Positions 50,001-59,415 of a stretch of DNA of 64,000 bases are shown in pieces (position 1 is the first letter of the stretch; each line of letters opens with the position of its first letter). Under the pieces are notes generated by a model. It was given only the letters and a program-made list of their open reading frames with translations. It searched no databases and had not been told where the DNA came from. Source of the DNA: Saccharomycopsis fibuligera x Saccharomycopsis cf. fibuligera (taxonomy: Eukaryota > Ascomycota > Saccharomycetes > Ascoideales > Saccharomycopsidaceae); assembly GCA_001936135.1 (NCBI GenBank), contig CP012816.1, positions 933,501 through 997,500 of the forward strand, in the 5' to 3' direction. Made by a program: the position numbers and the translations under genes.

Positions 50001-50639
50001 GCGTCACTTGCCAAAGCAGCATTTACACCAGATGAAGACGCGTTTTTATTGGTTCAACTTTTCAAGCATGGTATTGATGCCGAAAACCTTTATGATACCA
50101 TTCATAAAGAAATATTGAAAAGTTCAATGTTCAAATTTGATTATTTCTTGAAGACTAGAAGCAATACAGAGCTAAGCAGAAGATGCCATACTTTGCTTGC
50201 TAGCATTGTGAAAGAAATTGATGCTGAGGAAAAGAAATTAAAGTCAACCATTGAAAGAAAGAAAAAGAATTTAGATGAAAAGATAATCGAAACTATAGAA
50301 AAAAAGAAGAAAAGGGCTGCTAAGGCAAAAAGCAAAGCGAAGGCTAATGGTGTGAAGAAGAGTAAAGCTATAGGCCCAAGTAAACCGAAAGCGGGCTTTA
50401 AAGCGAAAGCAGTAGTCACTACAAAAGTAAAAGCTACTAGTAAAACTGCAAAAGCTAGCGCTATGGCCGCTGCGCCAAAGAAAGCTGGAAGAGGTAGATC
50501 TAAAGCGCCTGTAGCTAAAAGAGGAAGAGGTAAGGCCAAAACTAGTGGTAAAGGTGTTTCAAAGCCTGGTCCGAAAAGTCGAAAACTGGTTGCTGGTGGA
50601 CAAGATATTGCAAAATATTTTAATGGTAAAAAGAAGTAA
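47019..50639 (+). CDS. ISW2: ISWI-type chromatin remodelling ATPase
   Basis: A 1206-residue SNF2-family nucleosome-spacing ATPase. The start is the ATG at 47019 ([11 protein letters not shown]). The N-terminus is Asn/Ser/Pro-rich. The helicase has [20 protein letters not shown] (about 187), Walker A DEMGLGKT at 212-219, DEAH at about 315, [21 protein letters not shown], and lobe 2 with [20 protein letters not shown] (about 577) and [15 protein letters not shown], SANT ([19 protein letters not shown], about 890) and SLIDE ([17 protein letters not shown], about 1002) follow. [14 protein letters not shown] and similar stretches favour Isw2 over Isw1, though the paralogues are close. The last ~110 residues form an unusual Lys/Ala-rich tail with GRGRSK and KRGRGK AT-hook-like cores. 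Confidence 0.9.
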   Translation: [1206 protein letters not shown]

Positions 50640-50755
50640 AGTGACATTTTACTTATAGATCATGATGCTTGTCCAGCTTTAAGCTTGTTATCAATTTGTT
50701 TTTTTACTTGCATCTTTTGTATACTTATTTACTTACAAGTGAATTGTATTTTTAT

Positions 50756-51145
50756 TTACAACGCCTCGTATTTTTTGTTATAGCACATAACATGACATTT
50801 ATCACCCATGGGTTCAAGACAGTTGCCCTGTAAGCCATTCTTCAAATGTGGCAAAGGTCTAATTGACAAGCAAGTGTATTTCAAATTGGTGTATTTTTGG
50901 CATAGATGTGAAAACTCCTCAACACAAACGCCAGTGAAATTGAAAGACCAAAATAAGTGATAGTTTATAAGAAAATCCTCGTACCGCCGATTACAAGTGC
51001 AGTATAGTTGGCAAAAAGTCTCTTTAGCTTCACCATCATTTTATTCCACACACTGATCCTGAATTTTACGTTCATATGCACCCTCTTCTACAACACAACC
51101 CTCGTGTCGTTTTTCATACCTTAGTTTTGAAAAAGACCTTCTTTG
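50756..51145 (-). pseudogene. Cysteine-rich coding relic, family unknown
   Basis: The minus strand encodes a striking Cys-rich stretch ending at 50756. The longest open part is about 94 residues, with ten cysteines arranged as FCQLYCTC, GVCVEEFSHLC, YTCLS, GNCLEP and KCHVMC. Two more (EGCVVEE, QCVE) lie upstream in the same frame. The pattern is that of a disulfide-stabilised extracellular domain. The frame is interrupted on its N-terminal side, with about one or two breaks and no proper start or signal peptide seen, so it is most likely a relic; an unseen intron is an alternative. I do not recognise the family. Confidence 0.45.
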
Positions 51146-52047
51146 CTAACTATATAATGTCAGTTCAATATGAAAACCCCACGGTTGCTGTATTACAGTT
51201 TGTTGTAGTTGGCTTAACTGTGATTTAAATCTAGTAAGAAAACCATTCACACAGCATGAAGGTCATATTTCAACTCTATCATTATTAGACTAAACCAACA
51301 AAAGCATGTCGTGACAAAATGCATTCAAGTTCTCAGGGAATCCAATGTACACCATAGATCATAAAAAACGAAGCCGTTTTGGAAAGGGGCAGTACTGTAC
51401 ATACTTTAGCATCGCATTGCATGATATATGAATAAAAAAAAAAAAAAGGAAAAAAAAAAAAGAAAAACTAGCACAAAAAGTTTAGTCAATTGAAATCCGG
51501 AACAAGACCAAAGACTGGTTACTATTAAAATTAAAAATAAAGAATGCATCATCTGTATATTGTTTGACCTAATAGGAGGCCACTATACAGAGATCATTGA
51601 TAAATAAAGATAGACTACCTGGATTATGTTATTTATACGAAATAGATAAAACGTTCTTCAAAAATATTATTCCATTCAACTGCAATGCTTGAGGCTAAGG
51701 TAGCTTGAAACACTCGGATTGGGAAATTTGTAGTCGCAGTTTACCATGCTGTTGTTTTCTCCTACCGTTGTCCAGTTTGGGCCGCCACAGGCCACGAGGC
51801 TAACCGTTTTTGGCCGCTTATTTTCTTAATACTGGCGCAGCGCCACAAAAAATAGCTCAAAGCTCATACACAATGAACTATAAACCAAATTGGGAAGTCT
51901 ATTTTTAGTGTATAATTTTTACCTTTGACTATCATCTCGTTTAAGTGGACCACGAAGGGGGCTTTATAATTGTACATGTTTCCTTGGTTTGACTTCTGCG
52001 CCAAGAAAATTTGACAGTTTTCTTGGCACAGCGGCTAAATTTCCAAC
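51146..52047. other. Upstream region of the BMT-family gene
   Basis: AT-rich, with A-rich DNA at 51431-51465 and a short palindrome TGGCGCAGCGCCA at 51832-51844. No gene seen. Confidence 0.45.
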
Positions 52048-53805
52048 ATGATTTTTAACGTTCTTGCAAAGTCAAAACTTGTCAGATCTCTACTGATAGT
52101 ATTGATTTGTTTTTTCTTTTACTTTCACATTCCTTTTGCCTTCCTGGAAAAAAGCAATAACATCTTTTTATTTGATAATTACATAAGTTACTCCACAAAT
52201 TACGATCTGTATATTACTGAAAAAATACTGCAAAATCAAAAATCTGATAAGCTTTCGACTAAGCCACTATTTTACGATAAGGACTTCGTGCAATATAAAT
52301 TCAACACATATCTTTTAAACAAAGATTTTGACAATATCCCTGAAAACAGCACTTGTTATATAGCAAAACATTCAAGCCCTCTCTTGATCCCTAGGGATAG
52401 CTTGCAGTTCAATAGTGACCTAAAGTTCTATAGGGATAAGCTTTTGCAATCAAAATACAAGACTGTTATTGAAGATAACCTTGGCTTGAGTGAAGACGAA
52501 GTTTTAAGTAAAAAATGGTTTCTGTTTGGAGGAAACTCTGTTTACTTGTCTGATTATGGAATTTACTTAATGGTGAGCAGAATAATCTATTCAAGTGTTG
52601 GCGAAAAAGATAAGCCCAAGATTAGCTTCATTAGTATAAAAGCATATGATCTAGAATTCAGAGAAATCAGAAGCACATTGGCTTTCAAGTATATTAAGTA
52701 CTGCTTCATTTCCCAAAGCAAGCACTCATCTAGTACGAAAAATGTAGAAATAACATTAAAATTTCCAAATATTCTCAACATTCAGTTTGACCATAAGATT
52801 GACAAGCCATTTCTCGGACCAGAGGATCCAAAAATATTCTTAAATAAACTTGGCCATCCAATAGTAACTTTCAACATGTTCGATAACAAAATTAATTCGA
52901 GAAGAATATATGTCTTTCATATTTTTGAAAACACACTCAGACAACTCAGAATAAAAAATAAAATGTTGTTAGGGACTGAGAAAAACTGGTTGCCCTTTTG
53001 TGAACAAACTTTTTCGTCCAATGATAGCATCAAAAGCAAAGAGTCCTATTCATTCAACTCTATGAAATTTATCTACAGCTTTGAACCTCTTCTTATTGTT
53101 GAATGCAATTTTGAAGATGGCCTTTGCGATATCATAAACTTATCAGAGGAGGAAAAACTCAAGGAAAATCATGCAAGCTTTATCAAAAGCCCAAACTATA
53201 GAAAAGGTAAACCACAACTCAATAAACTAAAAAAGAGACTCGGAGGAGGGAGCTCTTTGTACCAAGTGCCCAATGCGATAAGAGATCAATTACCCAAAAG
53301 TTTCCAAACATACAAATTCTGGTTAGTCTTCTCTAGAACACATTTGAAAAAATGTGGATGTGGTAAGACTTTTTACCGTCCTAATATTATCTTGCTTTCT
53401 GAATTTAATAACATTTTTCAGATTTTATCAGTTTCTTTCTCCTTAAATTTTAAATTGGCTGTAAAGAGCTATAAAGGTGAGAGTTATGATTCCTGTGTTG
53501 GGAAAAAATCTGTTCTTTTGGTAAACGGAATAAGTAATTGGGAAAACCACAGTAGTAATCAAGATATTTTAACTATCCAATTAAGTCAAGCAGACCTGAG
53601 CACTGAAATAATACAAATTAAAAGGTTTGGAAACTATGTTTTGCAGATATTGCAGGAAACTTTGGTTAAAGATCAAGTTAACGGTAACATTGCTGAAGGA
53701 TCAACCAATGAAGATTTGAAACAGAAAAACACAAGGTTGGTGGAGTGCGTTTTGCAACAAGCAGAAAACTACTGTAAAGATTACTCGCGAAGACACTCAC
53801 AGTAA
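52048..53805 (+). CDS. Beta-1,2-mannosyltransferase family protein (BMT, GT91)
   Basis: A 585-residue type II membrane protein of the fungal BMT/WRY family, which caps cell-wall mannan or phosphopeptidomannan with beta-1,2-mannose in the Golgi. Residues 12-34 (SLLIVLICFFFYFHIPFAFL) are the signal anchor. Family blocks visible are WFLFGGNSVYLSDYGIYLMV (about 156), FLGPEDPKIFLN (about 266), EKNWLPFCEQTF (about 310), FIYSFEPLLIVECNFEDGLC (about 342), GGGSSLYQVP (about 404) and WLVFSRTHLKKCGCGKTFYR (about 425), then SYDSCVGKKSVLLVNG. The family is present in Candida and Pichia and absent from S. cerevisiae. The gene is AT-rich compared with the KTR1-like gene. Decayed Cys-containing relics lie on both sides. 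Which BMT paralogue it is cannot be told. Confidence 0.88.
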   Translation: MIFNVLAKSKLVRSLLIVLICFFFYFHIPFAFLEKSNNIFLFDNYISYSTNYDLYITEKILQNQKSDKLSTKPLFYDKDFVQYKFNTYLLNKDFDNIPENSTCYIAKHSSPLLIPRDSLQFNSDLKFYRDKLLQSKYKTVIEDNLGLSEDEVLSKKWFLFGGNSVYLSDYGIYLMVSRIIYSSVGEKDKPKISFISIKAYDLEFREIRSTLAFKYIKYCFISQSKHSSSTKNVEITLKFPNILNIQFDHKIDKPFLGPEDPKIFLNKLGHPIVTFNMFDNKINSRRIYVFHIFENTLRQLRIKNKMLLGTEKNWLPFCEQTFSSNDSIKSKESYSFNSMKFIYSFEPLLIVECNFEDGLCDIINLSEEEKLKENHASFIKSPNYRKGKPQLNKLKKRLGGGSSLYQVPNAIRDQLPKSFQTYKFWLVFSRTHLKKCGCGKTFYRPNIILLSEFNNIFQILSVSFSLNFKLAVKSYKGESYDSCVGKKSVLLVNGISNWENHSSNQDILTIQLSQADLSTEIIQIKRFGNYVLQILQETLVKDQVNGNIAEGSTNEDLKQKNTRLVECVLQQAENYCKDYSRRHSQ

Positions 53806-53899
53806 GTATTTTACTTATGCGTTTCATTCAATAAGAATGCTATTCTTGAGATAAAGTTCTGAAGATGATAAATATTTTCCCGTTCTTTTTTCTTTCTTT

Positions 53900-53932
<33 letters not shown>

Positions 53933-54636
53933 CCTTGTTTAACGCTTAAATTCTTTTTTCCTAAGATTTGACAATTCATGTGAGAGTATAACCTATTGCA
54001 AATCAAAGAAATTATTTGTAAAGCAAGCCATTCCTTGAAAACGAGAATAATGATTTTAAGGTATTTGGAAAGGTAGTGTATTGTGCAATTAGCCTATAAT
54101 GAAATAAAATGCTTTTCCATTAACTTATTGTATGCAAATGATGTATAGTAAAAAAAAAAAAAAAAAAAAAAAGGCATGCTACTATGGAAAAGAAATAAAT
54201 TGAAAATGCAAAAAAAACCTAGAAAGTTTTCTACGCAATACTAACAAAAATAAAATTGCTAATTAAAATAAAGTACAGTTCCAACAGTTAAAATAGCTAT
54301 ATTCGAATTTTGTGGCAAGCCAATAAATTAAGAGCTTCTTTTACCAGCGCCCTCTTTGGAACTTTGGTCAGCCACTTGAAGAGATTACCAATGTTTAGAT
54401 TGTCTAGCAGTATGGTATTGCTTAAATTGTTCACTTTCCACACTTGTGACGTCACTGTTTCCGCAGTCCTCTCTTTCAATCAATAAAGCTTCATGTTCAG
54501 GAGAATTTATTCATCATTTGCAAAATTGTTTTGGCATTCCTGGAACCTTATTTTCAAACTCAGGTCTTGGCTTGACTCTGAGGCTGAACATAAATATCCC
54601 TTGTAACTCCTTCTAGTCTATTTTGTGGTGTTTTCA
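53806..54636. other. Intergenic, 3' of the BMT gene
   Basis: Contains T-rich tracts at 53894-53932 and an A tract at 54150-54172. A minus-strand frame at 54297-54479 lacks an ATG and has no recognised domain; it may belong to the relic that follows. No intact gene. Confidence 0.45.
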
Positions 54637-55080
54637 TTAGCAGCAATTTTCAACACTTAAATGCGGGGGATTCTTTTCATTTTCTGCGCAGTAGATGATA
54701 CAACCTCTATAGTGTTTGTGAATTTTCTCAACAGAGAGGCCATTATAAATAATTTCTATCTGGGGAAAAATGGAAACCATAAGTTTGAGTAGAAATAGAT
54801 TTCAATTTGTAACACAACCAGAAGCCGGCTTATCAAGAACAATACAAAGTTTACCTGAGCTAAAGTAATAATTCGCGACAGAAACGTATCGAAAAGTACG
54901 CTAAAAGTATAACGCTTCATATGACACTCCATATAATGCGCAATCTGACTTGTTATACTATTCAGCTTCTGGTATTATTTCAGAAGGCACTTGACCAAAA
55001 TGTTTGCTGTCCGACCACAATAATGCTTTGCTTGTCCGAATTTGTAATTCGGTTCCGGCAGGCCTCAAAGTGAGAAGTGA
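54637..55080 (-). pseudogene. Second decayed Cys-containing coding relic
   Basis: One minus-strand frame shows protein-like sequence throughout, with several breaks. Recognisable pieces are TSKALLWSDSKHFGQVPSEI, SSGKLCIVLDKPASGC, and a final 47-residue part with IFPQIEIIYNGLSVEKI and RGCIIYCAEN, ending ENCC. Runs between breaks in the same frame suggest moderate age. Cysteine pairs hint at a secreted protein, but I see no signal peptide and no similarity I can name. It could be unrelated to the relic at 50756-51145. Confidence 0.33.
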
Positions 55081-55200
55081 TAAAATTATACTTTAGAAGC
55101 GATCCTACGACAATCAATGTAGAGTCTTTCTATTATTACCAATGCTAAACGTATATATTAAGTAATCAGACACAGCTACTATCATATAACGTAAATTACG

Positions 55201-56568
55201 TTAATGTAATTGAAACACTTGTTTGACCAACGGAGCAACTTGCTTTCTGCTGGCTTTAACATTAGTTTGACGGTACACTGACAATAGTCTATGATTGGCT
55301 CCATGACATTCATTATCGTTCATTGCCACCAATCCAAGTTCGCTTTTGTGGGCCACTAATCCTTTTTCTAGAAAACCTGCTAGATCAGCGTTCAACTCTT
55401 CTGCGCTCATGCTTTGAGTTTTCAGAATGGGCTTTATGGCTAAATCTCGACAGTATTCTCCTCTATTGTTGGTATAATTCGTCATAAGTATCAAAATATT
55501 AATGCCTGCTTCGTTGCCAAACTTATCAACTTCATCATTTACCACATTGACTCCATCTCGTTTCATTAGCCAGTCTAACGGCTTAACAATCGAGGTAATT
55601 CCAACCTTTATCTCAGTAAGCTTAGAGCCAAACACAGTTTTCAAGTGTGTCTTCGATAACAAGTCAGGGGAAATATTAATAACATAGCTTTTGTAGTCCT
55701 TCCCGATAATGTCAACAACACTAAAGCTTTCAATGTTGTCCTTCTCCGTTTTTAGTACATTATAAAATTCATCTGCATTGAATGCAACATCGTTGGTCAA
55801 TGATTGATAAACTTTGAAAATTTTCACATCTTTTCCAGTGACTTTAAACTTTAAATTGCTTGTATCTATCAAAACTGGACTAGCCACAAAGTGTACAAGC
55901 TCATTGAAATCCACATACTGGGAAATTTTTTTCAATGCATCTTCATTCACCGGCACAGCGTTACTGTCATCATTGTTATTAATCAAGCCAAGTTTTTCAA
56001 ACCAATAACCAGAAACCAAAACGGAGCATGAGCCAACCATATTGATAATTCTTGGATTCGCATGCAAATATTTTTGTTCGTCTTTGTGGTGATCAATGAT
56101 AGATACAACATTGCCGTCAACACTATTATTATTGCTTCTGTTATCATACAAGTATTGCTCCACATTACTTTCAATGGCATTATGATCCACCAAAGTCAAA
56201 TCAATGCTTTCTTTCTGTTGCTTAGAAAAATCGTTTACGTCATTAATAAAACAGATATTCGATTGACTGATTTGCAAATGATCGAACAAATACTTCACAT
56301 CATTTCTAAGTTTCAATTCGCTTGCCTTGAAATTGAGTATAGGTATAGTTGTTGGCTTCACTAGATTTTGAATATTATTATTTGCAATAAGATTTTGTAA
56401 ATTGGCGTAGTAGGCATAGGTAATAGACGAAACGATGGAATCCAAATCTCCAGACTGGTTACCAATGACAATATTTAGTTTTTGAACATTAGTTGGCGCT
56501 TGGGTTTTGAATTCTTGGAGTGCAAGTTTGGCGCTTTGCAAGAAAGCATTGAGTGATAAGATTGGCAT
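55201..56568 (-). CDS. PPX1: Exopolyphosphatase (DHH family)
   Basis: A 455-residue soluble exopolyphosphatase that removes terminal phosphate from polyphosphate. It belongs to the DHH/DHHA2 phosphoesterases, as S. cerevisiae Ppx1 (397 residues). Motif I is VIGNQSGDLDSIVSS at 34-48, with D41 and D43 as metal ligands. Motif II is LTLVDHNAIE (about 125). Motif III is SIIDHHKDE (about 154), the diagnostic DHH. Motif IV is GSCSVLVSGYWFEK (about 175). The DHHA2 domain fills the rest, with a C-terminal HGANHRLLSVYRQTNVKASRKQ that carries conserved basic residues. The extra length over the S. cerevisiae protein is in Asn-rich loops. No intron. Confidence 0.94.
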   Translation of the reverse strand: MPILSLNAFLQSAKLALQEFKTQAPTNVQKLNIVIGNQSGDLDSIVSSITYAYYANLQNLIANNNIQNLVKPTTIPILNFKASELKLRNDVKYLFDHLQISQSNICFINDVNDFSKQQKESIDLTLVDHNAIESNVEQYLYDNRSNNNSVDGNVVSIIDHHKDEQKYLHANPRIINMVGSCSVLVSGYWFEKLGLINNNDDSNAVPVNEDALKKISQYVDFNELVHFVASPVLIDTSNLKFKVTGKDVKIFKVYQSLTNDVAFNADEFYNVLKTEKDNIESFSVVDIIGKDYKSYVINISPDLLSKTHLKTVFGSKLTEIKVGITSIVKPLDWLMKRDGVNVVNDEVDKFGNEAGINILILMTNYTNNRGEYCRDLAIKPILKTQSMSAEELNADLAGFLEKGLVAHKSELGLVAMNDNECHGANHRLLSVYRQTNVKASRKQVAPLVKQVFQLH

Positions 56569-57125
56569 GTTTTAGCCTTATAGTTCTGTTAAGAGTGTGG
56601 AGCTTGACGTTTATATATAAATTGTGTCCTTGTTCCAAAATTAATGATAGATCAAAAAATTTTGTTTTGGTGTAACTGATTGTTTGCAGATCTCTCCTCT
56701 TTTAGTTTTCAATTTTGTTGGAGCTCTGCATCGGGCATTCTCTCATGCATCATAGATCCATCATAGTGGTATAATATGTATTATTGTGTAAGTGAACCGG
56801 ATTTTACACTCTATTATTGATATCTGTAGATTACAGATGGTGAATATAGTAAAGCTTTTAAATACATCTGGACAAACAAACAACTTTTCACACATCATCT
56901 ATCATTTGCTTAACTACAGGTGCTGCTACAGAAAGAAATCGTATCAGATTGGAATATTAAATGGCCATTCAAATTATATGGAAATCTAGTATGTCGTTTT
57001 AAATTATCTAATAGGCAAGAACAAAAAAGCGGATGCCAAAAAAGTTAAATTAAACAATCATTGACAGTTATGGCAAAACTGATACCAAAACAACAAGACA
57101 AAACCAGAATTCTAAAAAACATTAG
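56569..57125. other. PPX1 promoter and 3' flank of the carrier-like gene
   Basis: AT-rich. TATATATAAA occurs near 56611 on the plus strand. No gene recognised. Confidence 0.45.
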
Positions 57126-58688
57126 CTACGACTCTAGCGTCAACTCATCTACAGTATCACTAAGTCTGCTTCTCATTATCTCAAACACCAACAACCCAAT
57201 ACTAGTTGCAGGAATCGTAGTAAGAACATATCTTGTAAACCCCTTATAAGACCACTGCCACCACGTCAAGTTCTTTTTTTGTTGGATTGTTAGAATTGTC
57301 GTCAATGTTTCAAGATACGACTTATAGTAAACATTCAAGAATGGATTATTTAACACTCTTCGCGTCCAATATTTTACCAAAAATGCTTTTTCATTGATTC
57401 TATGAGCTAATGGTCGCATCATATTTGGAAGAGTTTCTACTCCTTTGACAAGTCTATAGCGATTTGCATTATACGTAGGAGTTTTGTATTCCGGTACTTG
57501 CAAATTGTAGTAATCTAAAGCTTCGAGTCTTGATAAATGAATGTTTTGAATCTTGGAAAGAGGGAACTGGATAACTTGTAACACGGTTGCTGCTGAAGCG
57601 CCAGCAGCTAAAATGTATGTGGACTTCAATACTTTAAATTTGGCATTTTCATCTATCAAATTTTTCGGCTCGCCTTTAAATACAAATCCCAAATATTTAT
57701 ACTTAAAATTACGACACCCATTGATAAAATTCACTGTTCTATTAAAGGCTTGATTTTTAATGAGCTCAAAAGTTGAAAAATAAAAAGCGAATCCCACTGA
57801 TTCTTTAACAAGACTAACACCAAACCCAGCAAAAACCCCAATTAGCCCAATATTACGAAGTTTATAAATCCCATATTTCCAGAGATTATCATGTTTTTGT
57901 GAAAGTAGTTCAGCGGTCGATGATCTTGTATATATTGCATCAATAGGTGCCGCCACTAATGATTGTAATGCGCCAGCAATCATTCCTGCTCTGAATGTAT
58001 CCAGTACCCGAGGTTCCAAAATGTTGGTGTTGGGTTTAATTGAATATTCTTGATTTTTTGAAGCATAGTTGTTCAAAGTTGTCAAATATGACGTGTATAA
58101 TACTAATCCAGTGAAACTGTTTGCTAATAATGGAGGCAAAACGTTATCGGGAATAAACTTCCAGCCGTGCTTTTGTACTGCTTGTATTAGCAACGCAATA
58201 CTGGAATGCTTGAAGAAGTTATACTTGACATTGGGTTGGCCAGCAGCGGCGGCTTTATATACAGGATTATGTTGGGCTCCTTGGGATAAATTGGCAACGT
58301 TTTCTTCATGAAATAGGGCTAGTCTTGTGTATGCCATGTAATCAAATCTCGAAGGCCTAAATAATTTGACAGGGGTTCTCAAGTATAATGAGGATATCTG
58401 ATAAGTGAAGGCCCTAATACTGGCGGTAATGGCGCCCACTACCTGAGAATTTTGATTTGATATTTTTTGTGGCGCTTGCTGCAATTGCTGCACTTGTTGT
58501 TGTTGTTGTTGTTGTTGGCTATTGCTATTGTTGTTGTTGTTTGAGGAGCGCCCTTTGCCACTGCCTAGAGAGCCGCGATTATTATGCTGATGATTAGCAT
58601 TAGAGTCAGCTTGGGACAAATCCTGGGTTGAAGAATTTATGCTATTTAGGACAAACAGTTCATTGATAGGCACCGTTATAGACGCCAT
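57126..58688 (-). CDS. Divergent mitochondrial-carrier-like (SLC25) protein
   Basis: A 520-residue protein from the ATG at 58688 (MASITVPINELF); upstream reading reaches only a TTG. Residues 30-75 are an Asn/Gln-rich low-complexity stretch ending in poly-Gln. The rest resembles a mitochondrial carrier with degenerate repeats. APIDAIYTRSS (about 247) corresponds to the PxDxxxxR turn after an odd-numbered helix, preceded by RAGMIAGALQSLV. QFPLSKIQNIHLSR (about 373) is a second, altered copy, preceded by the small-residue helix AAGASAATVLQV. GVFAGFGVSLVKESVGFAFYFSTFE and YKGFTRYVLTTIPATSIGLLVFE look like even-numbered carrier helices. Because the signature is degenerate, it may have a structural or outer-membrane role, as Ugo1 does, rather than transport. 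I cannot assign an orthologue. Confidence 0.72.
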   Translation of the reverse strand: MASITVPINELFVLNSINSSTQDLSQADSNANHQHNNRGSLGSGKGRSSNNNNNSNSQQQQQQQQVQQLQQAPQKISNQNSQVVGAITASIRAFTYQISSLYLRTPVKLFRPSRFDYMAYTRLALFHEENVANLSQGAQHNPVYKAAAAGQPNVKYNFFKHSSIALLIQAVQKHGWKFIPDNVLPPLLANSFTGLVLYTSYLTTLNNYASKNQEYSIKPNTNILEPRVLDTFRAGMIAGALQSLVAAPIDAIYTRSSTAELLSQKHDNLWKYGIYKLRNIGLIGVFAGFGVSLVKESVGFAFYFSTFELIKNQAFNRTVNFINGCRNFKYKYLGFVFKGEPKNLIDENAKFKVLKSTYILAAGASAATVLQVIQFPLSKIQNIHLSRLEALDYYNLQVPEYKTPTYNANRYRLVKGVETLPNMMRPLAHRINEKAFLVKYWTRRVLNNPFLNVYYKSYLETLTTILTIQQKKNLTWWQWSYKGFTRYVLTTIPATSIGLLVFEIMRSRLSDTVDELTLES

Positions 58689-59415
58689 AATATTATTATG
58701 ATGTTGAATGCACAATGACTAATGAAAGGAAGGGCATAAAATATGGTGGAACAGTGGCGTTAAAAATATTTCCAGCTTTATGGATCAAGCTATTCGAGAC
58801 AATTGTTTTTCCGGAGTCGGTAGCTGAAGCTTCTAAAATAATGTCAATAAATCTAGCCTGATCGGTGTCAACCTCGGCACCGAAAAGAAAAGACAAAGGA
58901 TATAGTTGATCTGGAACTTGGATAGTATTTTGTGATCAGGTTGTAGCAGCTAGCAACGCTTCCCCCAACGGCCAATTAAAGTCCAGATCAAAAGGACAGA
59001 TGACTTAACTAAAGATCATCCATCTCTCCATCCATCGATGGTGATAATGGAAGAGAGCGAGAGAGAAAGAGAAACTAATGATCAAAATCTGCATCTGAAA
59101 GCTTTCACATCTGTACACCTCAAAGTGCACTTAGCACGTAATGTTAGGATGGAGTGGCAGGCTAGATCACGTGATAACATTTCAACTAATATTGAATTGC
59201 TGGTAATTTCATTGTCAAGTGGCCCAAAACCAAAAACCAGAGACACGCACACCCGCCTCAAAGTATAGCTAGGTTGGATAGATTAGATAGATAGCCAGTC
59301 ATCTAGTCAGCAAATCAGACAGATTGCTGCATTTTTGCTCTTCCTTTTGCTGTTTCTGCTGTTGCATTAATATATACAAGTCAATCTATTATCAGTCTCT
59401 ACATAACCAGTTACA
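58689..59415. promoter_or_regulatory. Divergent promoter of the carrier-like gene and VMA4
   Basis: 727 bp between divergent genes. A palindromic TCACGTGA (Cbf1-type E-box) is at 59167-59174. A TATATA stretch near 59370 is about 45 bp before the VMA4 ATG. A purine-rich GAGAGAAAGAGAAA occurs at 59056-59072. Confidence 0.45.
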
